From the NCBI GenBank assembly GCA_030789695.1, contig CM061135.1, forward strand, positions 106,897,262-106,961,261: 64,000 nt of DNA, given 5' to 3'. The stretch comes from Scilla litardierei. Lineage: Eukaryota > Streptophyta > Magnoliopsida > Asparagales > Asparagaceae. Shown one piece after another: positions 1 to 10,499 of this stretch; position 1 is the first letter of the stretch; each line of letters starts with the position of its first letter. The notes under the pieces were generated by a model. It had not been told where the DNA came from. It worked only from the letters and a program-made list of their open reading frames with translations, and did not search any database. The position numbers were made by a program, and so were the translations under genes.

Positions 1-1685
1 GAAGGGCGAGGACATCATACAGCCAGTTTGGAGATGTTGTTGTATTTGATGTCACTTATAAGACAAGTAGATTCATGTTGCCTTTTGCACCTTTTACAGG
101 TGTTAATCATCATAAACAGTCTATTTTATTTGGATGTGCTCTTCTTGCTGATGAGAAGGAAGAATACTTTGTTTGGTTATTCGGACAGTGGTTAACATGT
201 ATGTGGGATAAAGCACCAGGAGCTATCATCACCGATCAAGACCCGGTAATATGCAATGCAATCAAAAGAGTTTTTCCAAATACAAAACACAGGTATTGCA
301 TATGGCATATCAGTCTGCACGAAGATGATCATCTACGTTTATTGCGGTCTTCTTATAACCCTAAATTTGAAGAAGACTATGCAAACTGGTGTAAGAACAG
401 TCAAAATGTTGAAGAAGCTGAGAATTGTTGGCGCATCTTAATGGAGAAGTACCAAACGGAATTTCAGGATCCATTGACAGAAAAACAAAAAAAGGAAATG
501 AAAGCCTGGAAGTGGTTGCATACGATGCATGAGAAAGCACAGCATTGGATTAAGGCGTACCTACTGGATACTTTCTTTGCGGGTATGAATATTAATACGA
601 TAGAGATTGGTGTAAAAATATATGATCAAAATAAACTCAGCACATGATATTCATTTCTTGTTTTGTGTGTAGGCATGGCATCCAGCCAAAGGAGTGAAAG
701 CATGAACGCGTATTTTGATGGATACGTAAACTGTATGACTCCATTATACGAGTTCATTGATCAATATGATAAAGCTGTAAAATTTCAGCGAGACAAAGAG
801 GATAGAGAAGATACTTTTTCTATGCGGAACAAACCAGAATTTAGCGGCATGCATGAGTTAGAGGTTCATGCCGCAAAGGTATATACTAGAAACATATTTT
901 CCATTTTTCAAAATCGTTTCAAAAATACTTTATACTGTCGGCACGAAAGGGTGAGCACGGATGGGGATACGAGCACGTATAGAGTAACTATGCGGATTGA
1001 TGGAAAGAGCTACGTGCATAATGTTCAATGCAATATATCTAAGGGAATGTTCAGGTGTACGTGTGCAAGGGCTGTGACTGAAGGTTTGCTATGCACGCAA
1101 ATTTTATATATGATGAAGCAAAAGTATGATATGCAAGCCATACCTGAGAGATATATTTTACCCAGGTGGACTCTAAATGCAAGACATAGCATCATGAGTC
1201 TTGGGTCCTCGTCGACTAGCACAGTACACGAAGTGCGTCTAACTCAAATTACTCCACTTCAAGCATGGAGACTTCGTTCATCATTCGATAAAGTCGTGGA
1301 GGCGGTAACAAGAGATCCCCTTTCTGTTTGATGTCGTCTTTGGGTGGGCAAACAGGTTTTTGGACCAGTATAATATGACTAATAAAGCGCAAACTGCTTC
1401 TGAAGAGCCAAGATCACAGGTGGGGTCAGTGCACCTATCAAACAAGAAGTGGCAGTAAATGATGTCATTATGCATGATCCTGCAAAAGCTAGAACTAAAG
1501 GCCGACCACGAGTGGCGTCAAGGATTCTGTCTGGAATACAAGTCTTACAAGAACAAAGTCAAACAAGAACAAGGACATGCAGTGTTTGTGCAGAAAAGGG
1601 TCATGACATGAGAACTTGTCGTATGAGCACAGCTGGTAGAAATAAGGTATATATGAGCACAGCTGGTTACTATTTTATATACTAG
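1..1685 (+). CDS. FAR1/MULE transposase-like protein, 5' end cut by window edge
   Basis: The frame is open from base 3. It carries the MULE transposase core: the FDVTY motif with the first catalytic Asp (near 48-62), a second Asp in ITDQD (near 227-241) followed by a CxxH motif (HRYCIWH), and the acidic QRSES motif just after the intron. A phase-1 GT..AG intron at 583-672 (90 bp) is inferred because removing it restores the family's FFAGM-to-QRSESMNA continuity. A SWIM-like segment follows (CTC...CTQ, near 1052-1106); the expected final His is Gln, so zinc binding is doubtful. The frame stops at 1331. A CxxC...GH...C zinc knuckle at 1449-1685 probably belongs to a last exon behind a second intron whose donor I cannot fix (GGTAAC near 1303 is a candidate). 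FAR1/FHY3-related proteins are nuclear DNA-binding regulators derived from MULE transposases. This could be a host gene or an element copy; the N-terminal DNA-binding domain lies outside the window. Confidence 0.85.
583..672 (+). other. Inferred intron in FAR1/MULE-like gene
   Basis: The intron begins GTATGA and ends GTGTAG. Splicing is phase 1 and joins Gly-Met-Ala to the conserved QRSESMNA stretch. Without splicing the frame stops at 645-647. Confidence 0.75.
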
Positions 1686-1879
1686 TATAAATTATTGTAA
1701 CATCATTGCTCCATAATCTCTGTAGGAAAAATCTTCGCCCGATGACTTAACAAGGCTGTGATATGAAGGACGACATTTTTATATCCTAAAGGTAACAATT
1801 TTGTATCAGCTTCGAAGAAATATACTACATGCATCTGTCACGGACATATCAGTGTAAATGGGTTGTAAGTAAACTGGTT

Positions 1880-2140
1880 CTCTTTAAAAATGGTCATCTG
1901 AAAACGGCAGCCTCCTATATTTTTAGTCCAAAATGCAGCCATCGTGGAGTTGAATTAATAGGGCTGGGGGGTCCAAATTGAACATTAAAACACTAAGTCT
2001 TCGTTATAAGCCTATGAGGATGTTGCCTATCATTCGAGACCTATATCTGATGCTGCGGATCTCATATCTTATAATTTCTCTGTTGCTGCAGAACCTGACA
2101 AATGTCAAGAAAATTAATGGGATTAAGGAGTAAGAAGCAG
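1880..2140 (+). repeat. Diverged duplicate of the 4195-4450 segment
   Basis: This stretch aligns by eye with 4195-4450. Shared landmarks are the TCCAAAATGCAGC block, the CCTATCATTCGAGA block and the TCTCATATCTTATAATTT block. In the downstream copy it lies just after a DUF674 first exon, so it may be the intron or second exon of an old duplicated DUF674 gene. Neither copy has a long open frame. Confidence 0.6.
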
Positions 2141-2214
2141 AAGCAGAAGAGCTGAAGAGAATGAAGATTCAAGACAATGAGGCATGTAGCTGTCCGCGAT
2201 GAGTAATGGTGGGT

Positions 2215-2515
2215 AATTGTATACAGTTTAGATCCACGCGCACAACGTTTACAACCTTTACCAGTTGTGCGCGCTGAGCAAAACTTGGTAATTTTACAGG
2301 CTTCCTAATAAGCGCACACAACGTTCAATAATGTTACGGATGTGCGCGCTAAGTAATATGGGTAATTGTAAACAGTTAAGCCCCATGCGTACAACGGTTC
2401 ATAACTTTGACGGTTATGATCGTTGAGTAAATGTTGGTAATCGTAGACAGTTGTGCTCAGCTTGCACAACGTTCAATGCTGTTGTCGTTGGTGCGAGCTG
2501 AGTAATTGTGGGTAC
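2215..2515. repeat. CGCG hairpin-motif cluster, left end of cassette A
   Basis: About four facing pairs of the motif GCGCACAACG / GTTGTGCGCGCTGAG lie here, with spacers GTAATTGTA(T/A)ACAGTT. The same arrangement recurs at 7970-8110 and 12590-12900, each time at the 3' side of a minus-strand cassette. Confidence 0.7.
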
Positions 2516-2519
2516 TTCA

Positions 2520-3300
2520 AGTTAGCATCACGCAATTTTGTAATGTGATGCAATTGCACCAAATTTAATGACATTGTATTAAGATCTGTATTCCAACATG
2601 CTACAACATTTATGCATTCAAATGTACATAACACAACAAAGTAGAAACTACATCTAAACATTTTGCAACATGACAGTTTTTGCCTGACTAAGAAATTAAA
2701 GCACTAGACTATACTAGGGATACATGGATTCCCATCATGAAAAAAATTTAAAGTTTGTTGTCATTTATGAGCTGCTCCATCAGCTGCATCAGCGTCACTT
2801 ACTTCTTTGTATCTTGGCCATCCGTCCCCCTGTCTGCGTTGAAGAAGAATCAGTGATGAACACATAACAAAGCATAATTAAGTAAAAATATTGTACGGGT
2901 AGACTTAGAATAAGATAGAACATTTATTATCATCGAGCAGTGATGTCTGCAACGAAGTATCAAAGGGCATATACAAGCAGTGAAGAAACGGGTGTGCATG
3001 GAAGCTGATAGCTTCAATGGCGACAAACAGAACATATGAAGGAGCAAAGAACATCTTCGAATCAATATATATGTGATGTATTCAATTTCTGCATCACGTC
3101 ACTAGACGCTAGTATATTGTCCATCTTTGAGTGTTGAGGACGCAGCAGTGATGAAGGAAAAAATAGAATGTCGTAGAGAAAATATCATATAACTAGAATA
3201 AGACACAATAAGATAGAATAATATCATCAAGAAGTGTAGTGGTTGACGAGGGCTTGTGGGAAGGGAAGCCATTTATAGACGACTTTGGATGCCATTGGAT
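2520..3300 (-). pseudogene. Cassette A: decayed gene with shared promoter, leader exon and 3' region
   Basis: Read on the minus strand: TATA box at about 3270-3277; a first ATG at 3124 opening a short exon that starts M-D-N-I-L-A; intron-like DNA ending TTCAACGCAG near 2840; a short exon encoding ...GWPRYKEVSDADAADG... that ends in a stop near 2768; then a 3' region (2520-2700). Exon 1, the intron end and the 3' region match cassettes B-D, but the second exon is different. No intact long product is encoded. The function is unknown to me. Confidence 0.5.
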
Positions 3301-3312
3301 GAGGATGAGACT
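3262..3312 (-). promoter_or_regulatory. CCAAT/TATA promoter module, cassette A
   Basis: On the minus strand the sequence reads CCAA...GTCGTCTATAAATGGC. The TATA box is about 150 bp upstream of the first ATG at 3124. The same module recurs at 3655-3675, 3788-3807, 9331-9355, 10268-10290 and 13890-13912, and in modified form in the right-hand repeat. Confidence 0.65.
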
Positions 3313-3449
3313 ACAGTAGAGTTACTGGGAGGCAACACAAGAGACCCCGTGAGTCTACAGCAAATTGCTTGTGATTATACAGAAGAATGCCCGTGAATCT
3401 ACAGCAGATTGATAGCAGCCAGTGTTGTTCCCAATAATGTATGACCGTG

Positions 3450-3545
3450 GTGGTGCGCGTTGAGCAAACAAAATAGGTCAACGCGCACAACCGGCAAGAA
3501 TATGGCCATTGTGCGCGGAGAGCAAATAATTTTGGAAGATGTGTG
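3450..3545. repeat. CGCG hairpin pair, right end of cassette A
   Basis: A GTGCGCGTTGAGCAAAC half faces GTCAACGCGCACAACCGG, followed by another half (CATTGTGCGCGGAGAGC). A conserved block of about 90 bp (3380-3450; TGAATCTACAG...CCAGCCAG...TTCCCAA) lies between promoter and hairpin. It recurs before the hairpins at 9400-9460, 13985-14045 and in the right-hand repeats. Confidence 0.75.
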
Positions 3546-3589
3546 CGATGAATAAAATCTTATGTACATTCACGATCACTGCTTTGTAG

Positions 3590-3675
3590 ACTCACGGGGT
3601 CTCTTCTGTAGACTCACGGGGTCTCTTCTGTAGACTCATCCTCATCCAAGGGCAGTCTAATTCGTCTATAAAATG
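3590..3675 (+). promoter_or_regulatory. Plus-strand promoter module with short direct repeats
   Basis: The 23-bp unit TGTAGACTCACGGGGTCTCT-TCT is present twice, with the start of a third copy (3595-3650). It is followed by a TCATCCTCATCCAAGGGCAG block and CTATAAAATG (3666-3675). The promoter block is directly repeated about 130 bp downstream. Confidence 0.55.
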
Positions 3676-3759
3676 TCTTTCCTACGCACAAGCCCTCTTC
3701 AACCTCTACACTTCGAGTGATGGTTATCAGTCATGAGGAAGGAGTAATGTGACACTCGA

Positions 3760-3810
3760 CTGTAGGCTCATCCTCATCCAAGGGCAGTCCAATTCGTCTA
3801 TAAATGGCTT
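3760..3810 (+). promoter_or_regulatory. TATA promoter of the DUF674-like gene
   Basis: This second plus-strand copy of the module has GTCCAATTCGTCTATAAATG. The TATA box at 3798-3805 lies about 175 bp upstream of the DUF674 start codon at 3978. Confidence 0.6.
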
Positions 3811-3977
3811 CTATACCCACAAATTATAATCAACCACAACACTTCGAGTGCTGTGAAAGGCATGAGAAAGAAGTAACCTTGCTCAAATATTACTCTGACC
3901 ATATCAAGCAAACCCTTCCCAAACAACCAGAGACCACAGCTTAAACAAACCATCACCGGTTTGCTGCAGCAGTGAAG

Positions 3978-4142
3978 ATGGCCACCCAAATGAGGTTGAA
4001 GCTTTTCATAGACAAGGGGATGAAGAGAGTGTTGTTCGCGAAAGCGGGCAAAGATTTTGTCAATTTCCTCTTCAGCCTTTTGGCCATGCCTGTGGGCTCA
4101 GTCATCAAGCTCATCACCAAAGAAAAAGTGGCAGTGGTATGA
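3978..4142 (+). pseudogene. DUF674-like protein, first exon only
   Basis: The 54-codon frame starts MATQMRLKLFIDKG and contains KRVLFAKAGKDFVNFLFSLL and the PVGSVIKL stretch. This matches the N-terminus of plant DUF674 proteins, whose function is unknown. A splice donor (GTG|GTATGA) at 4137 would end the exon at 4136 in phase 0; read through, the frame stops at 4140-4142. Full DUF674 proteins are several hundred residues, and I see no clear continuation before 4500 apart from the 4195-4450 segment that is also present at 1880-2140. It is probably a truncated copy with an intact promoter and first exon. Confidence 0.7.
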
Positions 4143-4194
4143 AAAGCATTTATGTAATGAAGCCCATCATTAAATATGCTGAAAACTGAATCTC

Positions 4195-4460
4195 TTGAAA
4201 GCTGTATCTATGAAAAATGATTTATTTGGAATTTTAGTTCAAAATGCAGCTAGTGTGGCTTTGAATTCCTAGGTCTGCGGGTACAAACTAAAACTTAATA
4301 CCCAAAGTTTTAATTATGAGAGTATGAGGATGATGCCTATCATTCGAGAAATCTATATGCTGCTGTCGATCTCATATCTTATAATTTACCTGTTGCAGCA
4401 GGTCACGCCAATTGTCAAGAAATCATTCGAGAAATTGTTTCCATTCATAAAAAATATCTC
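4195..4460 (+). repeat. Second copy of the 1880-2140 segment
   Basis: It includes a 62-codon frame from 4324 (MRMMPIIREIY...) that is also recognisable, but broken, in the first copy. There is no domain that I recognise. Confidence 0.5.
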
Positions 4461-4506
4461 CAATTACAACGAACAAAAAGGAGAAACAAAAAAGGGTTCG
4501 ATCCAC

Positions 4507-5423
4507 CTATGATGCAGGAGCTCGCGAAGAGGCGTCCCCAAGCAATTCGTCTTCTCCCAAACTAGTAGGGTGACCAGGGACAACCGGAGGTCGGGGAAGC
4601 ATTCGTCGGACCCGCGCCTCGAACGCTGCGAAACCATCCCGAAAGGACCTCTCGATCTGAGCAACTAAAATGTCCGAGAACGCCTGGAATCCATCACGGA
4701 TAGACTCCGCGATCTTCGGAGCCAGGACATCCCCATAGTCCCTCTGGACCTCAGCTACGATCCGACCATGGGCCACTTCCCGCAGGTCGCCTATATCGGC
4801 CAAAAGAGCGCCTTTCGCCTTTCTATGCTCCTCCCGGGCGAGGGACAGTGCATCCTCAGCATACTTGGCCGAACTCTTAGCGACAGCCAGAGCCTCCGTC
4901 AAACATCCCACCTCCGAGGTGAGCTCTGCAACTCTCAGTTTGAACTGGTGGGCCTCCTTGGCTGATTGCTCAGCCGCCTCAGCCCTCAGGCGCTCCTGCG
5001 CCAAGGCCGCCTTAAGACCATCTACAGCAACCGGGTAAACCTGCAAGACCGCACTGATGAATGTCGCCATCAACAAAACAGTCGTTGAAGAAAAAAGGGT
5101 CCGACATGCTGGATATGCCATACCAGAGAGTCTGCCAGTTTCTCCCTGAAGGAGCGGTCACTCGGAAGGACAGCTGGACTACTCTCACTCCTCTTCTTCT
5201 TCCTCTCGGGACCTTCAGACCATAAGTGAGAGCGTCTCTTCTTCTCCTCATTCCCGGTTAACACACGGGAACCCTGCTCGACGGCCGCCACGTCCCCCTC
5301 TTTGAGGTCGAGACCGGAGGGCGAATCAATCTGATTCGCCACAAAGGGCGAAGGTTCGGCCGTACCCAAGGGCGGATGGTGAGGAACGTTAGGAACGTCT
5401 TCACTGAAATCCCGACCCACCAT
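4507..5423 (-). pseudogene. Gag-like coiled-coil protein, partial (minus-strand copy)
   Basis: Two exons can be joined in phase 0 across an inferred 83-bp intron (5123 to 5041; donor CTG|GTATGG, acceptor TTGCAG|GTT), giving about 277 residues. The first exon is acidic and basic patches (EEKKRRS, ERKKKRSE). The second is a long Ala/Glu-rich coiled coil starting VYPVAVDGLKAALAQ. The layout of a short exon-end stretch, a phase-0 intron, then the coiled coil is the same at 6693-7711 and 20608-21542. It resembles the C-terminal half of plant retrotransposon gag-like proteins annotated as putative gypsy-type transposase. The start at 5423 directly follows an acceptor-like TGCTCAG, so more upstream exons are likely. 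GC content is clearly above that of the surroundings. Confidence 0.55.
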
Positions 5424-6600
5424 CTGAGCAAAAAAATGAAAATCAGGGTAACGAGCAATGGGTAAAGCAGAATTTAAAAGGAGAAAGGCTTTATACTGAA
5501 GGTCCCTTCGAATCCAAGCCGTCAGTTTGGGACACGTGTCAAAGTCTCACAGAGGCGGCACTTCGAATACCACTCCCCATGGGCGGGAGAATTCGTTCGA
5601 CTGGCCTTCATTCAATGCGACCCGGTCCCCGGGATATCCGATAAGTACGAACCCTTATCATGTATTCCCGAAAAGACGAGTGTTTTTACGTAGAAAGAAA
5701 TAAAAGAAGAGAGCAGAAAGAACACTGCAGGTAGTTCACACTTGCAGGGAAGTACACGTAAAACTCCATCACAGATAAAAATACTGAGAAAATAACACAA
5801 TATTCCATTTTAATGATACATTGATACATCTTATACATACACCAACATCTTCTTATTCACAACTCACTCGAAAAAAGAAGGGCAAAATTACAAGTCTCTC
5901 ATCATACATCAAATCGTAACACTAACACCCTTAGATGAGGACTATATGCATAAGATGTATTATTTGACACTTTGAATTGATTGTTTTTGTATCTCAATGA
6001 TTGAATGCACCTCAGTCTTGCATTACACTCTGCATGTTGCATGTGTCGATCCATTGTTGTACACCTTGCCTGTTGCACGTGCACGCTTTCACATGTTCAT
6101 AAGTATAGTTGTTACTGCCTTTACTACAGTAGATGTATATGACATGACATACACTCTGACTGCAGCCTGACATGCACCATTTCCAAACTTTATGTAAGGA
6201 CTAGTTGTGACATGGAATTTCTTAACAATTATGCAACGGTGATACGAATAATAAATTTACCCTTTCACATGTAAACGTGGATGGGAAAAAAAATGGTTGT
6301 GTGCTGTGTGCAATTGTGAGTTTTGAGTGGGCGTGAGCGGATAGCAATTATAGGGTTTGAGTCATTTTGTGTGATGAGCAATAACCCCATGCCTTTTCGG
6401 TGCCATTCACGGGTTCAACATTGGCCCCCGTGATTCGTTCTCGATTATAAACACGGATCGAGGCCGACTGATAGGTAATTTCCTTTAATAGGGCACAGCA
6501 TTCGAAGCATCGAATTTGGATTAAGGCCGCCAAAACCTTTAGCCTATCTCAACCGTTGTTTTTGCCAAAATTCCGACACGTGTCGATCATATTGTCCATT
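5424..6600. other. Stretch without recognisable gene
   Basis: The part next to 5424 may be intron or upstream exon of the minus-strand gag-like locus (GC-rich up to about 5650). The rest is AT-rich, and I see no domain, tandem repeat or hairpin motif in it. Confidence 0.4.
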
Positions 6601-6692
6601 CGTTCGCGTAATAAAAGAAATTGGAGGTGAGGCCAATGGCTTTAGCGCTCCGAGGAAATCTCATCATCTTATTATTTCTTCCAGAAACAAAA

Positions 6693-7711
6693 ATGGCGGG
6701 AGGAGCATACAGAGAGGTTACTTCAGCGATGGAGCGGGCCAATGAAGAAGGCCGTAAGAGGAAGAGGGCAGAGGAGGAATGGGATGAATGGGAGGAATCG
6801 GAGGAATCAGGGAACCTCATGCTGGAGTTGGGGGAGGCTGGATGCTCCTCAAGTCAAGCTGCGCGGTCTTTGAAGGCGGCTCCTTATGATCCTCGAGTTG
6901 GGGGCGCATCGTCCTCCAGCACGCCACATGACGGGTGGCCATACGAGGACATTGATCCTCCGGTCCCTTCCGTCGGCCCCATACCTCAAGAGTTCGGCCA
7001 CCTTCTACAGTCGAACCACATTGGGTCTGGCCATCATGGGGAGATTCACGGGGAGACCTATCGGCCACCGTACATCGTGGGGACGGCCGAGTCGGCCCTC
7101 CTGGACTTTGGGACGGGGGCTCGTCTGGCGGAGAATATCACTCTGCCAAGGGATGTCGATTTCCTGAATGGGGTCGACCTTGAGACGATGGCCAACTGCT
7201 TCGTTCGCAGTGGCCTTCAGGTTCGTTGCCAATGTGCATTCCGGATTTTGCTTCCCCTTCTGGTTTTGCTGATTGTCACCATCTGCAGGTGACTATTTTC
7301 GGGGCAGGTCTGCGCCGCAGGGCCCGCGAACTGATCGAGGGGCAGCGCCGGGTGGCGGATGCCGAGAACGAGGCTTCTGAGCTCAGAGCTCAGGTGAAGA
7401 AGCTGGAGGAAGATTTGGGGAAGATAATGGCCGCCAAGGGCAAGTCAGATTGGGCGGCCTCAGAGGTGACATCCAGCCTCGCCGCCTTGTCAAGCGCCAA
7501 GAAGCAGTTGGAAGATCAGTGGGGTAGAGAGCGTTCTCAACTCTGAGCTGATCTTGAGGCATCGAGGAAGGAGGTTGCTGACCTTCAGGCCAAGCTTCTC
7601 GAGAAGGAGCAAGAGGTCGACGCTTTCAAAGCTCGGGCCACCGCCAAGATGGAAAGGGTGGCGAGAGTGATAAAGGACCTCTTTACAGCCGACGGTGCGT
7701 CGTCTTCCTAA
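6693..7711 (+). pseudogene. Gag-like coiled-coil protein with one nonsense codon
   Basis: Exon 1 starts at the second in-frame Met at 6693 (MAGGAYREVTSAMERANEEG), because a TTCCAG acceptor-like site lies just before it. It ends at 7220 and contains the conserved stretch ESALLDFGTGARLAENITLP. A phase-0 intron of 68 bp (7221-7288; CAG|GTTCGT...CTGCAG|GTG) leads to the coiled-coil exon, GAGLRRRARELIEGQRR onward. The frame meets TGA at 7544-7546 but then stays open to TAA at 7709-7711 with coiled-coil sequence, so a single point mutation explains the break. It is homologous to 20608-21542: the ESAL(L/V)D...G...RL.EN...LP and GA.LRRR motifs occur in both. Confidence 0.6.
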
Positions 7712-7804
7712 ATTTTGGGAATCGTTACTTTTGTAAGACTGCTGCTCGCGAGCGAGTCATATGTAATTTTTTCAGAATTTAATGAAGGGAATTTTTGCAA
7801 CAGA

Positions 7805-7925
7805 CGCCGAGTGAGAGCGTTTACTTCCTCCCCCTGATTCCAGGTAGACACCCAGGAACCCTGTTGGACGGCCGACACGGCCCCGTCACCGAGGACGAGA
7901 CTGGCGGGAGAATGACCTTCCGTAT
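7805..7925 (-). pseudogene. Fragment of the minus-strand gag-like exon
   Basis: It matches 5225-5335 by eye (AACCCTGnTnGACGGCCGnCACG and GAGGnCGAGAC blocks). It lies just behind the plus-strand gag-like locus in opposite orientation, so the two gag-like families are nested or were duplicated together. Confidence 0.55.
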
Positions 7926-7969
7926 ATGATCGGATGAGTAATTATGTGTACTGTGTAATTGTATACAGT

Positions 7970-8370
7970 TTAGCTCTGAGCACACAACGGATTGTTAAAT
8001 AACACCGTTGTGCGTGACGAGCAAAACTCGGTAATTGTAGAAAGCGTTGCTTAGTGCGAACAACTTTCATTTCTGTTGCAAGTTGTGCACGCTGAGCAAT
8101 TATGTGGGATGATTAATTAGTGTCCAGGGGTAAATGGAAGCTGGTATAAACAAAAGTAGCACTTCTACTAAATAAAAGTCAACAGACGATTTCTCGTGAA
8201 TATACAGAATAATCTTGTACCTCGGGTATTTATTGTATGTATTACACAGATGCTGTTCCCAAATAAAGATCCACTGACGTGCTGAGCGATGTGAGCATAA
8301 TCGTTGGCCTCGATCAAAATTTCTAAACGCGCACAACGTTCACGCCGTTTGCCAGTTGTGCGCGCTGTGT
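7970..8370. repeat. CGCG hairpin-motif cluster, left end of cassette B
   Basis: Motif halves lie near 7980 (GCACACAACGGATT), 8010 (CCGTTGTGCGTGACGAGC), 8075 (AGTTGTGCACGCTGAGC) and 8325-8366 (GCGCACAACGTTC...GTTGTGCGCGCTG). The spacers resemble those at 2215-2515. Confidence 0.65.
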
Positions 8371-8379
8371 AAATCTTAG

Positions 8380-9360
8380 TATATTACTTTCACTAATTTT
8401 TCCCATTAAATTTCATTGTTGGAATTTGATTTAAGCAAGCATCAATGTATATATCACCAATCACAAGTTTGTAATGGGCTGCAAATGTATCACATTAAAT
8501 GACATTGTATTAAGGTCTGTGTATTAGGCTGCAAATGTATCACATTAAATGACATTATATTGAGGTCTGAATTCCAACATACTACAACATTTATGCATTC
8601 CAATGAACATAACACTCCATCTCCGCCGTTCTCTTGTTCGCTGCATCTTCTGCTTTATACTTCTTTGACTCAAGGAACATCCTTTCAATCTCCTCCTGGG
8701 TCTACGTGGCACTTATCGTTAGTGATAGTGATCTTATTTTTCTGCACACATACTTTCCTCTGCAGAGGCATTCAAGATACCGTCGGCATCTATCTCAAGG
8801 CAAACAATGACACTTCGAACACCCTTGGGAGCAGGAGGGATACCAGCAAGTACAAACTCCCCTAGGAAAAGATAGAATAAAAAAGTAAATATAATTAGAC
8901 TTAGATAGATATAAGATAGAACAGTTGTTATCATCAAGCAGTTATGTATGCAATGAATCTGAACGGAACTTACGAAGGGTCAAAGAATTTTTGCAAGTTG
9001 GCATGGACGAGAATGAAGCTGTAATGATTGCAAAAACATCTTTGCCTTCATTTGAGGTTTGCAATGAAGATGAACAGATCATGCGAAGAGGAGCAAAAGA
9101 ACATCTTCGCCGCCATATAAAGGTGATGTATTCAATTTCTGCATCACGGCACTTGCCGCTAGTATATTGGCCATCTTTGTGTGCTGTAGACGACGCACTC
9201 ATGAACAACAACAAAATTACAAATTTGAAGAGGTCTGTGTATTGGGCTGTGTATTGGGCTGCAAATGTATCAGATAAAGGAACTATAATCACCTGGGGTA
9301 GTGGTTGATGAGGTCTGGTGGGTATGGAAACCATATACAGACGAGTTGGACTGACCAAGT
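8380..9360 (-). pseudogene. Cassette B: shared promoter and leader around a captured HSP70 exon
   Basis: On the minus strand: a degenerate TATA (9331-9340), first ATG at 9174 opening MANILAASAVMQKLNTSPLY (stop a few codons later), intron-like DNA ending TTTTCCTAG at 8863, an HSP70-derived exon (8608-8863), then the 3' region shared with cassettes A and D (8400-8600; CATTAAATGACATTGTATT, ACTACAACATTTATGCATT). The ATG-to-TATA spacing (about 160 bp) is as in the other cassettes. The unit is broken but its modular order is clear. Confidence 0.55.
8608..8863 (-). pseudogene. HSP70 substrate-binding-domain fragment
   Basis: Minus-strand translation gives [15 protein letters not shown], then [12 protein letters not shown], then in another frame NKITITNDK, then in a third frame TQEEIERMFLESKKYKAEDA. 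These four blocks occur in this order in the HSP70 substrate-binding domain and the start of its helical lid. Two frame changes (near 8745 and 8705) break it. The parent gene would be a cytosolic-type HSP70 chaperone. The piece begins at an acceptor-like CCTAG, which suggests that it was taken up as an exon or partial exon. It cannot make a working chaperone. Confidence 0.8.
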
Positions 9361-9362
9361 AC
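9331..9362 (-). promoter_or_regulatory. Degenerate promoter module, cassette B
   Basis: The minus strand reads CAGTCCAACTCGTCTGTATATG, a mutated form of the CCAAT/TATA module. Confidence 0.45.
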
Positions 9363-9454
9363 GAGGATGGAAACACCGTAGAGTAACAGTTCGTGCTCGT
9401 GAATATATGGCAGATGGATACCAGCCAGACGTTGTTCCAAATAGTATTCGACTG

Positions 9455-9520
9455 CGGTGGTGCGCGAAGAGAAAAATTGCTTGACGGTATAATTTTTATA
9501 CTCAACGCGCACAATGGCAA
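9455..9520. repeat. CGCG hairpin pair, right end of cassette B
   Basis: GTGCGCGAAGAG...TTGC faces CTCAACGCGCACAATGG. The 90-bp block with CCAGCCAGACGTTGTTCC precedes it. Confidence 0.6.
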
Positions 9521-9779
9521 AAAAAAACATCTGGTTTCGATTAGCAAAAGAGAAAAATCTAAATACACCGATACTCTTGCGGTGCATGTCCAAGTTTTTC
9601 CAAAAAAAACATACAGCATCATATCAGAAGACAGTAACTGTGACAAATCACAGTATAGTTAATATTTTTGCTTAGTGGACACAAAGGTCACTACTTTTGG
9701 ACGCATGGCGGCCTGATTAACTTTGAGCAATGGAATACAGTTTTGCTCATACGACAAGTTCTCATGCCGTGATCGTGTC

Positions 9780-10300
9780 TCCTGTGGATATTGCAGTTAT
9801 GAGCAGCTCCAATAGAGATTCTTCACATTTTTGCACTGGTATGAAATGCAATAATGGCACTCGTAAGAAATTCTTCTGAGCATGGATACAAATGAGGATG
9901 CACAGTTTCAGAGAAGATTGCGCAGTTTGAGAGCCGATACCTTGGTGGCACCTTTAGGCTGATGGCAATGTGAAGCATTCGAAAACATCGTGTGCTTCTT
10001 CTGAAGGAGCCAACACCATCGGTGATGATATCTGAAGTAGCAGACTCCATCTTTGATGCCCATATAAATGTGACGAATTCAATTTCAGCATCACGGCAAT
10101 TGCCGCAAGTTTATTGGCTGGCCATCTTTGTGTGTCGTAGACGAAGCATTCATTAGTAAGAACAAAAATTTAGCATGTAAAAGAAAATATATTGTATAGG
10201 TATAACCATATAGAACACTATCATCGAGAGGAGTAGTGGTTGACGATGTCTAGAGGGAAGTGAATCACTTTATATAGACGAATTGGACTGGGTATGGTCC
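9780..10300 (-). pseudogene. Cassette C: truncated copy
   Basis: The minus strand has a TATA (TCTATATAAAG, 10268-10277), a first ATG at 10125 in a frameshifted form of the shared leader exon, then a 75-codon open stretch (10050-9823) without recognised domain. The 3' region of cassettes A, B and D is missing. TATA-to-ATG spacing is about 150 bp. Confidence 0.45.
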
Positions 10301-10320
10301 GCATGGATGAGGCTGAGACT
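10268..10320 (-). promoter_or_regulatory. Promoter module, cassette C
   Basis: The minus strand reads CCAGTCCAATTCGTCTATAT, with CCAAT and TATA about 10 bp apart. Confidence 0.55.
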
Positions 10321-10379
10321 ACAGTTGGGTTACTGTGGGCTACAGAAATTGACGCTAACAAAATTGATTGCCTCTAAGA

Positions 10380-10445
10380 AAATTGCTCAAAGCGCAAAAC
10401 GGGTAAAAATATGGCAGTTGTTCGAGTTGAGCAAATTATTTATGT
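10380..10445. repeat. CGCG hairpin pair, right end of cassette C
   Basis: TTGCTCAAAGCGCAAAACGGG faces CAGTTGTTCGAGTTGAGCAA, 11 bp apart. The arms have mutated at two CpG sites. Confidence 0.6.
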
Positions 10446-10499
10446 TTATACAATATTACTCATAAATCCATTTATAGCGATGTGAACACCTCAAATCAA

